Shown here: piece by piece, positions 12,006 through 23,402 of the stretch
Layout of the letters: every line of letters begins with the position of its first letter
Numbering within the stretch: position 1 is the stretch's first letter
Assembly: GCF_003945595.2 (NCBI RefSeq)
Contig: NW_024105087.1
Location: 4,159,001 to 4,223,000 of the forward strand
Source: Pipra filicauda
Lineage: Eukaryota; Chordata; Aves; Passeriformes; Pipridae
DNA: 64,000 bases
Reading direction: 5' to 3'
The notes under the pieces: model-generated
Seen by the model: only the letters and a program-made list of their open reading frames with translations
The model's database searches: none
Told to the model about the DNA's origin: nothing
Program-made: the position numbers and the translations under genes

Positions 12006-14648
12006 GTCTCTATAAACTGTTCCATAAAAGAAAATACCTTCTGCACTAACAGCCTTTAAAACAGGACTTTTCATCTTTAATTTACTATCCAAAAAAGAAG
12101 TTGTAAAATTTCCTCTATGGGTTTATTTTTTTATTCCCATTTAAGAAAATAATATTTAAAGGTTGTTAATCAGGCTAATGGCAGATCTGAAATTTTTTCA
12201 TCTAGTGATTAAATAAAATTATTTATTTTCTTTTTTGGTCCCTGAAAAACTGACCTTGTGTTTATAGTCAAGGAAATTCAAATGCATCTATATAGCTTCT
12301 AGGTTTTTATATCTCTGTTATTTTCTATTTTGGCATTTGACTTCTCTTAATACAACTGAAAAGAGGCTAACTTTTACTTTCTTTTGTGGCATTCGGATTA
12401 TTTTCTTTTAGGTATACCTTCTCTGCTTTTTAATTTGTAAAAATGTTCTCCTTCTGGTTCACTTTCCTGTGTACAGCATTCAAGATGTGCTGCCCCCACA
12501 AGCAGTCATACAGCGACCCACAGAACCTAGGAAATATGAGTTACTGCTCACCTGTAAAGCTTACAGGAACCGTTTTTCTACTAACTTAGGTCCTCTCCTT
12601 CACTGCAGCCCCCAAGAGATAAGATGGCATGCTAAAGAAGACTCCAGTACTGCTTGTTGGCTTTACAAGGTTCATTTCAATAGGGGTTGGCTGTATTAAA
12701 GAGCCATTTACACTTTGTTGTCAAGGAGAACTTGCCAGGGGACCTAAAGGGTCATTAGCCTCCACTTAGCACCATGCAGTGTAGCAGATGCTTCGTGACA
12801 TGTGACAAGGAAAGGCTTTAATGGTGTGTCAAGAAATCCCAGCCTCATCACTTAATTTTTTTACTAATCTGTTGCTGTCTAGCAATGACTTGCCATTTTA
12901 TTGATAGCCAAGCTTTTACTTGTATGTGCCAGTGATGACAGTAGTAGGAAATTAAAGAAGCACTGCTGGTGACATTGCATATTTCACTTCTGTTTTTAGT
13001 AATTCATCCTTCTAGGTACAGTGAATTGGTCCTTGGACAGGAAGTAAACCCGGGAATGTAAATTCCTCGAGCTTTTAAAATTCCATTTGGCTTGATAGTT
13101 GTCAGTACAGACAAGCCAGCCAGCCATTTGTTTTTTTAAATACCCAAGAATTTCAAGGAGCAGGATAATTATGAGCTTCCTTTAAGCACTATAGTGACTA
13201 CTGTGTTGTGATCCACAAGTATCATACGTGACTTACTCAAAGTTCTAGGACTCTTCCTCAAAGATAACATGCATGGCATCTCAGGAATAGAAGGATATAG
13301 AGAGTAGCACCTGGGATACCTGTTACAAAGAATGTTCCTTTGCAGCTGTAGTCTTTTGTGATGCCTTGTGTTTTAAATACACATTGCATGCGATCTGGGG
13401 AAATGCAGACTCCGGCACAGATTGCCTGAGAACATTGTAGGTAAAGTTTTAAACCCACCAAAAACCCTAACAGAAAGGAAGACCTTAAAATGAAATTTGC
13501 TGGGTAGACAGTGTAAAACTATCTTGGGTTTTCCTTGATAAACAGGAAAATTCATATGACAATTTGTTTGAATTTAGCCATTCTCAATATCATGGTGGCC
13601 CTACCTTGTTGTTTTCCTTCCTCTCTCTTATTTAGACAACTGTCTTCAGTGCTACATAAATTATCTGAGTTAATCTGAGAAGTGAAGGTTTCCAAGTGGG
13701 AGCAGCCACACCCTGAAGGCATGGCATGTGAGACAGAATGCCTTCTATTTTAGGAATTCTTCCTTTCATCCAAAGAAAATCCCTCAAATAGTCCTGCCTA
13801 GCCATCAGGACCCCCTGGATAAGTGAGAATTTTTTATGTCATCTTGACACTGAAAAATACTTATCTCCATTCTTACTGTGGTTATGAAGTGTCCAGTGAT
13901 CCTTGGTGTTCAGGGTGGACAAATACATTTGACTACCATCCAGTAGCTATGGAAAGCCTTTATCCAGAGGGGAACATCTGTGCTTGTTTCTTATTTGCTC
14001 CTTTTGAATGAGGCAGGTTTAATAGTGTTTATTTATTTTTACACTGCGAGAAATGGAAACCTCTCACAGAAAAAAGGAGCAATATAGTAAACTAAGGTTA
14101 AAATTCCCACTCACAGAACACTTTTTTTTATGATCACTGTGGTTTTGCTAAACAAGATTTTCAGGATTGCTAATACATCTGTCTGACTCTTTTTGAAGAG
14201 AAATCTTTGCACAGGTATTGGGTAGTGCATGTGTGGAGAGCCCAACAAGGCCAGTTTGTATTGGATCAATTGTGTGTGTACTGCCCAGAGAGTTTGTGCA
14301 GATGCAGACCAGGTCCACAGATTAGGCTTCCTTCCTCTTCTGGCTGTCTGTAAATCTCTGCCATATCATCAGAGTCCACTTTTTATGCCCAGACATAAGT
14401 TAGACATGGAGAAAGGATGTCGTGGCTGGCAGAACTAAAATGTACAGTATCTCAGAGTTAGTTTCAACATAGGAAAATGAAGCAGAAATCAGCACCAATT
14501 TTTTTGCAGGCACTAGAGTGGCCATTATACCACTCAACAGTGAATGAACAGGAAGTCATTCTGGTTTTCTTCCAAAAGGTCTGTTCCTTTCGAACTCTCT
14601 TTCTTTACAAAATGTAATTCAGCCTTCCTGAAAGTGCTTACAAGTCGT

Positions 14649-14688
14649 GGTACATTCTCCTACTTTAAGGTAGGTACATTCTCCTACT
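14649..14688. repeat. 16-bp direct repeat, period 24
   Basis: GGTACATTCTCCTACT occurs at 14649-14664 and again at 14673-14688. This is a short local duplication of unknown meaning. Confidence 0.9.
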
Positions 14689-15326
14689 AGCCATTTTTAG
14701 TGTGGATCAGAACAAAATATAGAGATGGTACTACACAGTAATTCTTTACATTTTTGTGATCATACAAGGTGTGTTTCATCTGATTCCCGATCACAGTGGG
14801 ACTCTGCAATTTGCAGCTGTGCCTGCTGTTTTAACAGCATTTAGCTGTGGTGTAGTAAATAGAAATGATGAGGGAGTAGAACTGCATTACTAAGCAGAAT
14901 TTTTGTGACCTGTGAAATAAAGATCCATGAATTAACAGTGCTCATGAGCCAAGTTTTGGAATCTATCAGAGTTATACCTTTCGCAATATTTTTTTTTGAG
15001 AACGAGGGGACACTTGACGAGTTCAAAATGAATTATCTAAAATGAGGCCTGTAGAATGTATTACTTATTTAAGGGATGTGTTGTATTCCCACTCATTCTG
15101 ATGTATGTACACTTAGATATCTTGAAATCTGAAGCATATGAATATAAAGTATCTTTGGATCTTTCAAAGGGAGTTTTCCTAATTTATGCTTTGAAAGTAA
15201 TGTACCTTTACAAAGTGAGGTCATTTTAAGGCAATTATGCCTTTCTCGTAGAAAAGATCAGTAAAGATACTCATGTCACTGCCTATTTATTCTTGCTAAT
15301 CAAATTGCTTTGTTTTAAAAATAGGC

Positions 15327-15348
15327 AAAAAATAAAATAAAATAAAAT
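15327..15348. repeat. (AAAAT)n short array
   Basis: About four AAAAT units form a simple A-rich repeat. It is not preceded by any recognisable retrotransposon. Confidence 0.85.
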
Positions 15349-17495
15349 GAAAAGAACAACCAGTCATTGTCTGTTATTGAAATATCCAGCTACTCATAAT
15401 CTCACCAGAAGATCCATTCTGTATTATTTTAGGAGTGGGAAGTGAAATAGACATTCCACTGGAAAATTAGAACTTGTAGGACATATTGAGAAGTCACCTC
15501 GCATAAATATGTCTCAATGCCATCCTCACCCTGTTTTTATTCCAGTTCTGGAATGAAATTCTGGCCTGGATAAAACAAGTATTTTTACTGCTTAGTTCAC
15601 TGGTGTCAAGACTCAGCTCCAGAGCTGTTCTGTGATGGAAATGAGTGTTCACAATGAAGTAAGACAGTTGCGGTGATTCATTACAAGGCTCTGGGGTAAG
15701 ACAGTAGCTTCTTGCAAATATACTTCTTAATAAAAAGAAACATTCTATGTGAAAGAAATTAAGGAATCAGTGGCATAATTAGAAGGAAGAAAATCTGCTC
15801 GGTAGAGAAACAGCAACGAAGAGAGGAAAAATCAATAAATCAAAAGGATCTGAAAAGGCTATGGAGTCACATCTAACAACTGCCAGCAATGGAATGTTTG
15901 AGAATGATATTGTAGCTGTTACCTGGTAAATCGTAAGAAATCTGAGAAATGCAAAGATCAAAATGTAGCAGCTCAGAGCAAAGCCAAGCACCAAACTCTG
16001 CGTATCTGCCTAAACAAGGAAAATGTGGAACACTAATCCATTAAAAGCTCCCATAATGATAATAACCTAAATTAGAGCAATGTTTTCTGAACTTTGGCAT
16101 AAACCCTGGAGCCTAGTAGATCTCACAGTATGAGAATGGGTTTGAGCCACAAACTGAGCACCCAGGCTTTGAAGATGTGATTTTTCTGGACCACCTCCTT
16201 TTCAGCTATTGGAGTAACATGCAAGAAGCAAGAGAATAGATCCCCTTAGAATAACATTCACCACTGAAGCAAAAGCAAAGTCAAAGTAGATGTATTCTAC
16301 ATTTTCCTCCTCTAAGGCCTCCCACAGTAGAAGAAAACAGGGAATAAGCGTGGCTGGTTCTCCATCCAGCTGACAGAAAGTCCTCAGTCCATCAGATGAC
16401 ATATGTTTTCTTATTACCTAGGGTTTTAGCTTTTGTTTGGGTTTGATGATATTTTTATTTGTTTGCTTTTTGTTCTGGAATGCACAAGTAATTTTAAAAC
16501 TGTTTTAAAGAAGAAGGGGAAGTACAGTTTGAATTAGCTGGATTTTTCTTTTCTCTTTGCAAGAAAGCCTATGGAATTTGGCATCTTAACCCAACCTTGC
16601 CTGATGTGATCACAAACACAGTTAAATTTTTATTAAAATGTTTTGAATCTTTCAAACATGATATTGATAACTGAAATGGAGCAAAGAGACAGTAGCATCT
16701 GGTTTTAATGAACATGGTCTGCTTATACTTGAAAGCAAAACCATGCAGGAAAAGACTGGAAATTCTTGTTCAGAGAATCAAAGTGCAACAGTGTTTTTCA
16801 ATACCTGACATCTGTATGCTTAGAATGACCTGGGTGACTTCACTCAGCCAATTGTTCATGTTTTTTAGATTAAAATGCCATATTTAGATCTGAAATATAT
16901 TTGGTGCCTTTTCTTTTTATTTTTTTTTTAGCCTGTTGTGTACTTCTTTCCACTCCTGCAATCTTATCAAAGCGCATTGCTTTGAGCTCTGTCATACTTT
17001 TTCAACTTGTTGACCTTCTTCAATATAGTACATATCAAACTATTTTTATTTACAAGTGTGTGTCCTGTTACTACATTGTAGTCTAAACAGACAAGGCAAC
17101 CCTTTGTGGAGATATTTTTCTCCTATATTTATTAACATCTGAAGGAACAGAATTGCCTGAAACAACTTCCTGAACTGCAGGCCCATATTAAAGCCAATTT
17201 TTTTCAGGGGAAATTGTCAGGGCATTGTCAAAACAGATTCTGCAAGAGACCTTCCTGCCTCTCTACCTTCAACTCAAGTTCATTAGCAGCATTTCAACCC
17301 AGGCTTTTCATGGACATGCTGCATGCCATAAGGGTTTGAATGCCTTCTGTTGGAGTGGTAGTAATAAAATGTACTAAAACAGCTTCCTGCATCTTTTCTA
17401 GGAAATCACCTTGCTTATGTGAGGTGGGTGAACATGTCTGGAAATGCAGCTGAGATATCTGTTTAGGTTTTGAAGTTTGAGTTCTGCCCAGTCAA

Positions 17496-17513
17496 GATGA
17501 TGATGATGATGAT
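17496..17513. repeat. (GAT)6 microsatellite
   Basis: Six GAT units. On the minus strand they read as six histidine codons inside a 62-codon open frame, which is an artefact of the repeat and not a metal-binding protein. Confidence 0.9.
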
Positions 17514-18767
17514 GAAGAACTTCTAAAATCCAGCCACTTTCTCTGTCGCTGTCTTCACAGCTTAATCCTCTCTCTCTCGGATTCAAAGAGAGTCACTGAG
17601 GTCCCTAGCAGAACAATGTAAGGCTGGGAATAATCACAGGAAAGATGTAGTGGACACTTTTTATACCACAGAGAAGTTTGATGCATGGCAAATGCATTTA
17701 ACTATGAAGAATACACCAGGTCCTTGAAAATGGTAATTTAAATTCCGCTTATTCCATTCCACTTATTTTAGCATAGTATTGTCCTTATATCGGTATTTGA
17801 GTTAAGATAAAGGTTTGGAAAAGAATAAATGCTTTTGACCATAAGCACCTACCTATTGTCTATATTTTCAAGTTTTAACTCAGTTTTTAACATAAAAAGC
17901 AGAGGATAAGTGCCCCAATTAGTTAGCAATATCTAAATTCCTAAAGTTTTCAGCTTTTGAAGCTGTAGTAAAAGTGGCTTTGAGCTACCACTAATAGCTT
18001 CTTTGAATCCTTTTGCTTTAATCCCAAAGCTGAGAAATCAATGAGGTTGGCCAGCTTGATTAAATAGTTTTTTTAAGTCAAACTATTGTAAAGTTAGCCT
18101 TTAAAAACAAATATGCTGCATCGCCTTTGACCATTTACAGTTTTTCTTTGGCTCCACCAAGCATGTGGATGTCTAATCAGGGGATTATCAAGTAGACTAG
18201 AGAAATATAACAAAGTTCTGTGCTCTAGTAAATATTTGTATAGCACAAGCCTGGAGAAGGTCCATGTTATATTTTACTGTTGATAATTTAATAACTCTGT
18301 GGCACGCCTGAAATTGTACAGTAAATGTCAGGATGTGTCAAATGAGGTATCCTGTAAAATTTAATAACCTCATACTTAAGATGAGGTGTGTGCATGGGTA
18401 GGTAACACTGTCATTGGAAAATACATTCTGCAAGTAATATTTAGGGCATTTATTTGAATTTTGCCAGGAAATAAAGTGAGTAGTGGCCATCTAGCATATA
18501 GTTAATAACAATGACAGTGTGACAAACAGAACAGCTCATGCAGAAATAGCCCAGTCCATCAAATGATCATGAGGCCAACCAACAGATTTCATAGAACAGT
18601 CAAAAGATCTGTGATTTCCTCTTGCTACAGAAAATAGCCCATACAGTAAACAATTGATAAAATGAACTGAATCTGTGTTGCTTGTGTTTAAGGGATAGCA
18701 TACAGCATGCTGTCTGCCACAGTAGTTTGTTTGCACTGAAATTAAGCAATAATGATTGAGGCACAGA

Positions 18768-18864
18768 GCATTTCCTGGGGATTAATGACCGTCTGAGAGG
18801 AGCTCATGGCCCAAGGAACATCCTGGCCATTAACCCCAGCCAGTCATTAATCCAAAGGAAATGC
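18768..18864. promoter_or_regulatory. Inverted repeat with paired homeodomain sites, candidate enhancer
   Basis: A 22-bp arm at 18768-18789 (GCATTTCCTGGGGATTAATG then AC) is matched by the reverse complement at 18843-18864 with 20 of 22 bases identical and a 53-base spacer. Each arm carries GGATTAATGAC, which joins a bicoid/OTX/PITX-type GGATTA site to a TAAT homeodomain core. The spacer contains another CATTAA. The symmetrical placement could be a developmental enhancer, a foldback DNA element or a hairpin. No transposon ends or target-site duplication were identified. The inverted repeat is seen directly; regulatory function is inferred. Confidence 0.4.
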
Positions 18865-21107
18865 CCTGCCCCAAGATCTTTATTACTCTTAGAAAATGAA
18901 AATGAAGAAAAACAAACCCGTAAGGACATAGGTATTCCTTCTGGCTGGTGAAGTTTCAAATCATTTTGTGTATGCGGATTTTGATAAAACAAGTACCTTA
19001 GCAGTTATTTAACTGGAGTGCTTGGTTCTCTCTAAAGCACCTTGGTGTCATCTAGACCTACAGAGGCAAACTGGAGAAACATGTTCACCTTTATTACTCT
19101 TTTTCTCAGTATGGAATGCAACTTACATTTAATGTGATTTAAGTAGGGCAAGTGTGTACTTTAAGTAAGTATCTTTAAATAGTCTGTATTGTGTTAAGAA
19201 TTTACAATAAGTGCTGGCAGAACACCAACCAGATCTAGGCACTGTTACTGTTATATTTAAACCCTTCCTTTTCTGATTTTGGGAGCAATGGACCATCTAT
19301 ATCTTTATAAGCAAAAGTAGTTGTAAGTGTGAAAAATTAATGAAAAAAATATAATTTAGAAAGTGGATTTCTTGAGGTAAATTGTAGGCTAAGTTCATGG
19401 ATGTTTGTTGTTTCCTCTGTATTTTTCTGATCTGAAGAGCACTTCAGAAAATTTAAAAAAAAGATGGCTGCTCTTCAAATAGGAATGTATTCTCTTTTCT
19501 AATATGAAGCAGGATAACCTCTGCTTTACACCCTTTAGGGAACACATAAACCTTTTTTTTTTCAGAAGCAAACATTTCAGATTCAAACCATTGATACAGT
19601 GATATTTATTCATTAAATAAAATGATCCAGTGTTAACATAAAACACGAACTTATTTGTTAATTGACAGACAAATTTTGCTTTTTAGACTATTCTGTCTTT
19701 AGGATTAGATGGTTCAATTGCTTGTAGCATTGGTGGATCTGGGGAACTTATACAATTTGGGACTGAGCAGGCTTAATGGTCTACCTCTACCCACCTTTAA
19801 TGGGAGGAGAGAGGCTGGGAAAGAAATTGCAATGAGGCAACTTAGTTTCATGCCATATAATAACTTATATAGGCCAGAGGTTTGCTATACAATTTTCAAA
19901 TTTTTTGTGGAGATATGCTATAGCACAGCTGAAGACTGGGAGGTTTTTTTCCTGTTTTATTAAAAGGCAGATTTATGTAGGCCATATAGTTAAAAACAAA
20001 TAGCTGATTTACAAATAAAAATCTCTGTATAGGTGAATCTTAAGAGTTTGGCATCCATTTAAGGAAAACAAATTGATAAAGGTCCACAGAGAATTTGAGG
20101 CAAAATACATTTTTTAAAAATTCCCTTCCTTGTAAGCTACAATACAATCCAAATTAATTTGTTGTAAAGATATGTTGTGCTTTCCATAAGCCATTAATTT
20201 TATATCAAAGTAATGTGTATGATTATTTTCAAAAGTGAATGTAAAACTATACTTAGCTATAGTTGTGGGAGGATGTCCTAGGGGACTATAGTGACTGGCT
20301 TACTGCCAATCAGACGGAAAATCAAAATTCTCTTCTTGCATTTTCATCCATATAAGTATGTATATGTGGAACAGACATCTTTCAATAAAGAGCTCTTCAT
20401 TCTAGCAGGCAAAGTTAGAAGTCAACACAACAGATAGCTTAGCTAGAAAAATTTTGACTTCACCTAAAGTGTTATACCGGGGAGAGAAGGTAAGTAACCT
20501 TTGGAACAGCACAAGAACAGGACGGCTGGGATAGGTTGTCGGGGAACATTTTAGAATTATAATTTATTTCTTACTTCTATCCATTTATTTTAAACAAGAT
20601 TTATTTATTTTAAACTCTGGAGAGTCCTTGACCAGTGTTACTCATGAGATCAGATGGGATGATTGCAGTGGTTTGTTGTGGCCTAATAACCTGCTCCTAG
20701 CTTGTTGTGCAATACAGAGAAAATTGCTTTCTCCCTATTATTTAGTCTCTCCATTTCTAAAAAAAAAAAGATCATATAGATACTTATATTTTATTTGAAA
20801 TTCTTCAAAGGCAACGAGGCATATAACTTAGGAATATTTTGATAAAATGACCTTTTTTATATATGTCATTGATACAAAGATTTAGCCATTAGTCAAACAC
20901 TGCTAAGAAAACATTAACTCATAAGCTTCAGTGATTATAGGGCTGAAGCTATGGAGAAAGGTTTTCACATAAATATATTCTTCAGGTTAGTGGAATTTAC
21001 AGCAAGTTTACTGGGAACAGGAATAAATGTTTATAATATCGTACCTGAATAAAGTTGTCTTCTTCTGTTAGCATGGAAAAGAACGTTCAAATCACTGTAA
21101 AGATATT
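18865..21107. other. Unique AT-rich DNA
   Basis: No gene or named repeat seen. An open frame at 19709-19963 (84 codons) is unrecognised and has no splice context. A poly-A run of 11 is at 20759-20769. Confidence 0.5.
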
Positions 21108-21199
21108 CAGGACTTGATTCAAAGCCTATGGAATTTGCCCTGTTTGGTGGGGGGGGAGGTCTTTCAGTTAAACTCACTGGGATTTGTATCAAGATCCTG
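21108..21199. repeat. Ancient palindromic amniote repeat
   Basis: The left arm begins CAGGACTTGATTCAAAGCC and the right arm ends GGATTTGTATCAAGATCCTG. The two are imperfect reverse complements, in the pattern of the old, abundant sauropsid repeats whose two halves meet at a 'cattgacttcaatgg' core. The core here is replaced by a G run (GGTGGGGGGGGAGG near 21146-21159). I do not know the formal family name. It is probably a non-autonomous DNA-transposon-like element or a conserved remnant of one. Confidence 0.5.
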
Positions 21200-21991
21200 T
21201 TTTGGAATCTGCAGTCTTGTATGCATTTTAGAGGCACTTCCAAACTAGTACAGATTACAGCAGAGTTCTTTGTTTTCCTTTCTTTATACTGACTACAAAA
21301 GGAATTAGTTCTGTTTGGAGACTTGACATCCCCATTATTCCCTTTAGAACAAGGGCTGTTGTAGATGTAAAAAACTGCATAAACTAGGTTTGTAATAAAT
21401 ATAGTTTAAATCAGTATGTTGTGTAGTAAAACGTGGAAGAAATAGTATAATCTTTCTAGCAAAAATAATTAAAAAATGAAAGCAGCTCACTTATTAATTT
21501 GAAGAGGAAACAACTAGCTTCAATTTAAGTTATAATTCCTCTCCTACTCAGGATGCTATTCATTAGAAAAGACCCTCAAGTACTGCTAAAACCAGGAAAT
21601 ATAGTGAATGATAGCTTGGCACTTGACACATGTTTCAAAAAAACACAGAGATACTAAGGTACAAGCAATGTCATTCCACACTAAGAGCCAGGACTAAAAA
21701 GGGGGCAGAGCTCACTTCTCCATCCATACTACCATTCTTATGTTCTTCCTGTGGCCAGCACAGTTGACATAAAACAGTAATATAGGGAGTAATATAGAGA
21801 GAAGAAGGCCTTAGAAGGCTCCAGAGCCACTGGGCATCTAGTTATTCAGTAGAGAGTGGTGAAGGCAGAGGTGAATGTTGAATCCTGCCATAAGATGTTT
21901 GAGAGGTAAGCACTTGGTTCTGTTAGAGCAACAGAAGTTCCTCTCCCAGTATAACTTACTGAGTCTTCAAGAATAAAGTAAGTTTCAGGAG

Positions 21992-22074
21992 ATTTTTTTT
22001 GGTGTTTGGTTTGTTGTGGTTTAGTTGGTTTTGTTGGAGTTTTTTTGTTTGTTTGGGTTTTTTTCTCTTACTGT
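21992..22074. repeat. G/T-rich low-complexity tract
   Basis: The plus strand here is almost only G and T, in units such as TTTGGT, GTTTGTTTGGG and runs of seven or eight T. It is low-complexity sequence that adds to the T-over-A bias of the plus strand. Confidence 0.8.
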
Positions 22075-22984
22075 TTTTAAAATCTTCCAGTGGCCATGAC
22101 AACCTGCAAAACAATAATATGTCTATTATTAATGTTCACACTAATGGGATGTACAGAGTCCTTCTTCCACTTTAGAGGACTCAAACCTATCCTCTGCTAT
22201 AATTAGTATATGCCATACCTGTCTCAGGGGGACAAAGGGACACTAACTCTTCCTTTGAATGTTGGTTATGTATGACTCCTTGAAGCAAATATGAGCTCTG
22301 TTGTCAGAGTTGGTGATGAAGCCTTCATTCTAGCAGCAAGAGTCCTAGGAGTTTACCAGTGCTAGAATCATCTGGTTATGGACTTACTAGGGTTTTTTTC
22401 CCTCTAAATTATATATACTATTCTTGAAACATGAGACAAAACTCCATTTCCATACCTTTTTCTGTTGCGTTCTGGTCTTAGAACAGAAACCTTCAGACCT
22501 TGATTTTTCCAAAACAGCTTTAGCATAATGATTGTTGTTGCTCTCCAGACATACAGATCCATTTCTTTTCCATCCTTCAGCAGTAACTTCCTTTGCAAAG
22601 GATTTGAATCCTTTTTAGGCAGAGGATAGAGGATTCTGCAAGTGCTGAACTATTAATAAAAAGCAGTGGTAGTCTAACCCTTTGCCATATCTTAAAAAAA
22701 CAGAAGCTGTAGTTACTATTGCATTAGTCTTGGAACCTGATGTAGGATGTCTACAAACTGCCTTGTCAGAGATCTTCGGGATGCCACTGGTCAGGCTCTG
22801 ATCTGCTCTGCTCTATGGTAACTGATGTGTTTAAAGGCAGGCATAAAAGCAGCAATGAAGACACTCAGGATTCTTAAAAATGAAAACTGGGGTGCTTTTA
22901 CAGTTTGATTATATTTGGTGGCAGCTGAATAGCCTTTCCATGATCGCCTAAATTCTACCTGATTTTCAATTACATTTCTGCATC

Positions 22985-23000
22985 TTTTTTTTTTTTTTTT
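22985..23000. repeat. T16 homopolymer
   Basis: An uninterrupted run of 16 T on the plus strand. It is not attached to a recognisable retrocopy. Confidence 0.9.
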
Positions 23001-23349
23001 GCATCTGACCCTGGCTGTTCACTGAATACAGATGAAAATCACACCTTGCACAGTTACCATATATGGCAAAAATCCACTGCTTTTGGTTTTCCTTTTAACA
23101 TCAAAGCCCTAGAAAGAGCATCTTCACAGAGTTCACTGACGTTCTTTAACAGGGTGGTCTGTAAATAGTCTAAAGGTTTGCTTACTGTATTAAAGTACAA
23201 GGCTTGCATCACATGCATACAGTCTGTTTCTTTTCTTAATTGGGAATTGCAACCTATTTTGGGAAAAGAAGGAAAATTTAGATTATCAGGTGATAGCTTT
23301 TGTCTCAGAATGAAAAGCAGTGATCTGAATATTCTGTATATGTACAGAA

Positions 23350-23402
23350 TACAGTGCCCTTCTTAAAGGTCTGCCCTAACCTAAATGATTCTATGATTCT
23401 AT
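23350..23402 (+). mobile_element. CR1 3' tail fragment
   Basis: The segment ends CTAAATGATTCTATGATTCTATGA, the terminal repeat of CR1, preceded by AAGGTCTGCCCTAACCT, the usual sequence just upstream of it. Only about 50 bp survive before the match fades. This is a severely 5'-truncated insertion, common for CR1. Confidence 0.8.

Larger units (their letters stand above)
12006..18767. other. Unique AT-rich DNA with minor simple repeats
   Basis: No supported gene. An open frame at 12469-12699 (76 codons) sits in a slightly less AT-rich patch but is not recognised. The stretch also holds a 16-bp direct repeat (14649-14664 and 14673-14688), a short AAAAT array near 15327 and a GAT microsatellite at 17496. 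Confidence 0.5.
21200..23349. other. Unique DNA with a G/T-rich tract and a poly-T run
   Basis: A low-complexity G/T-rich strand covers 21992-22074 and a T16 run covers 22985-23000. No gene or retrotransposon is seen before the CR1 tail at 23350. Confidence 0.5.

Noticed and set aside
17398..17586. Minus-strand frame with six histidines in a row
   Set aside because: The histidines come from the (GAT)6 microsatellite.
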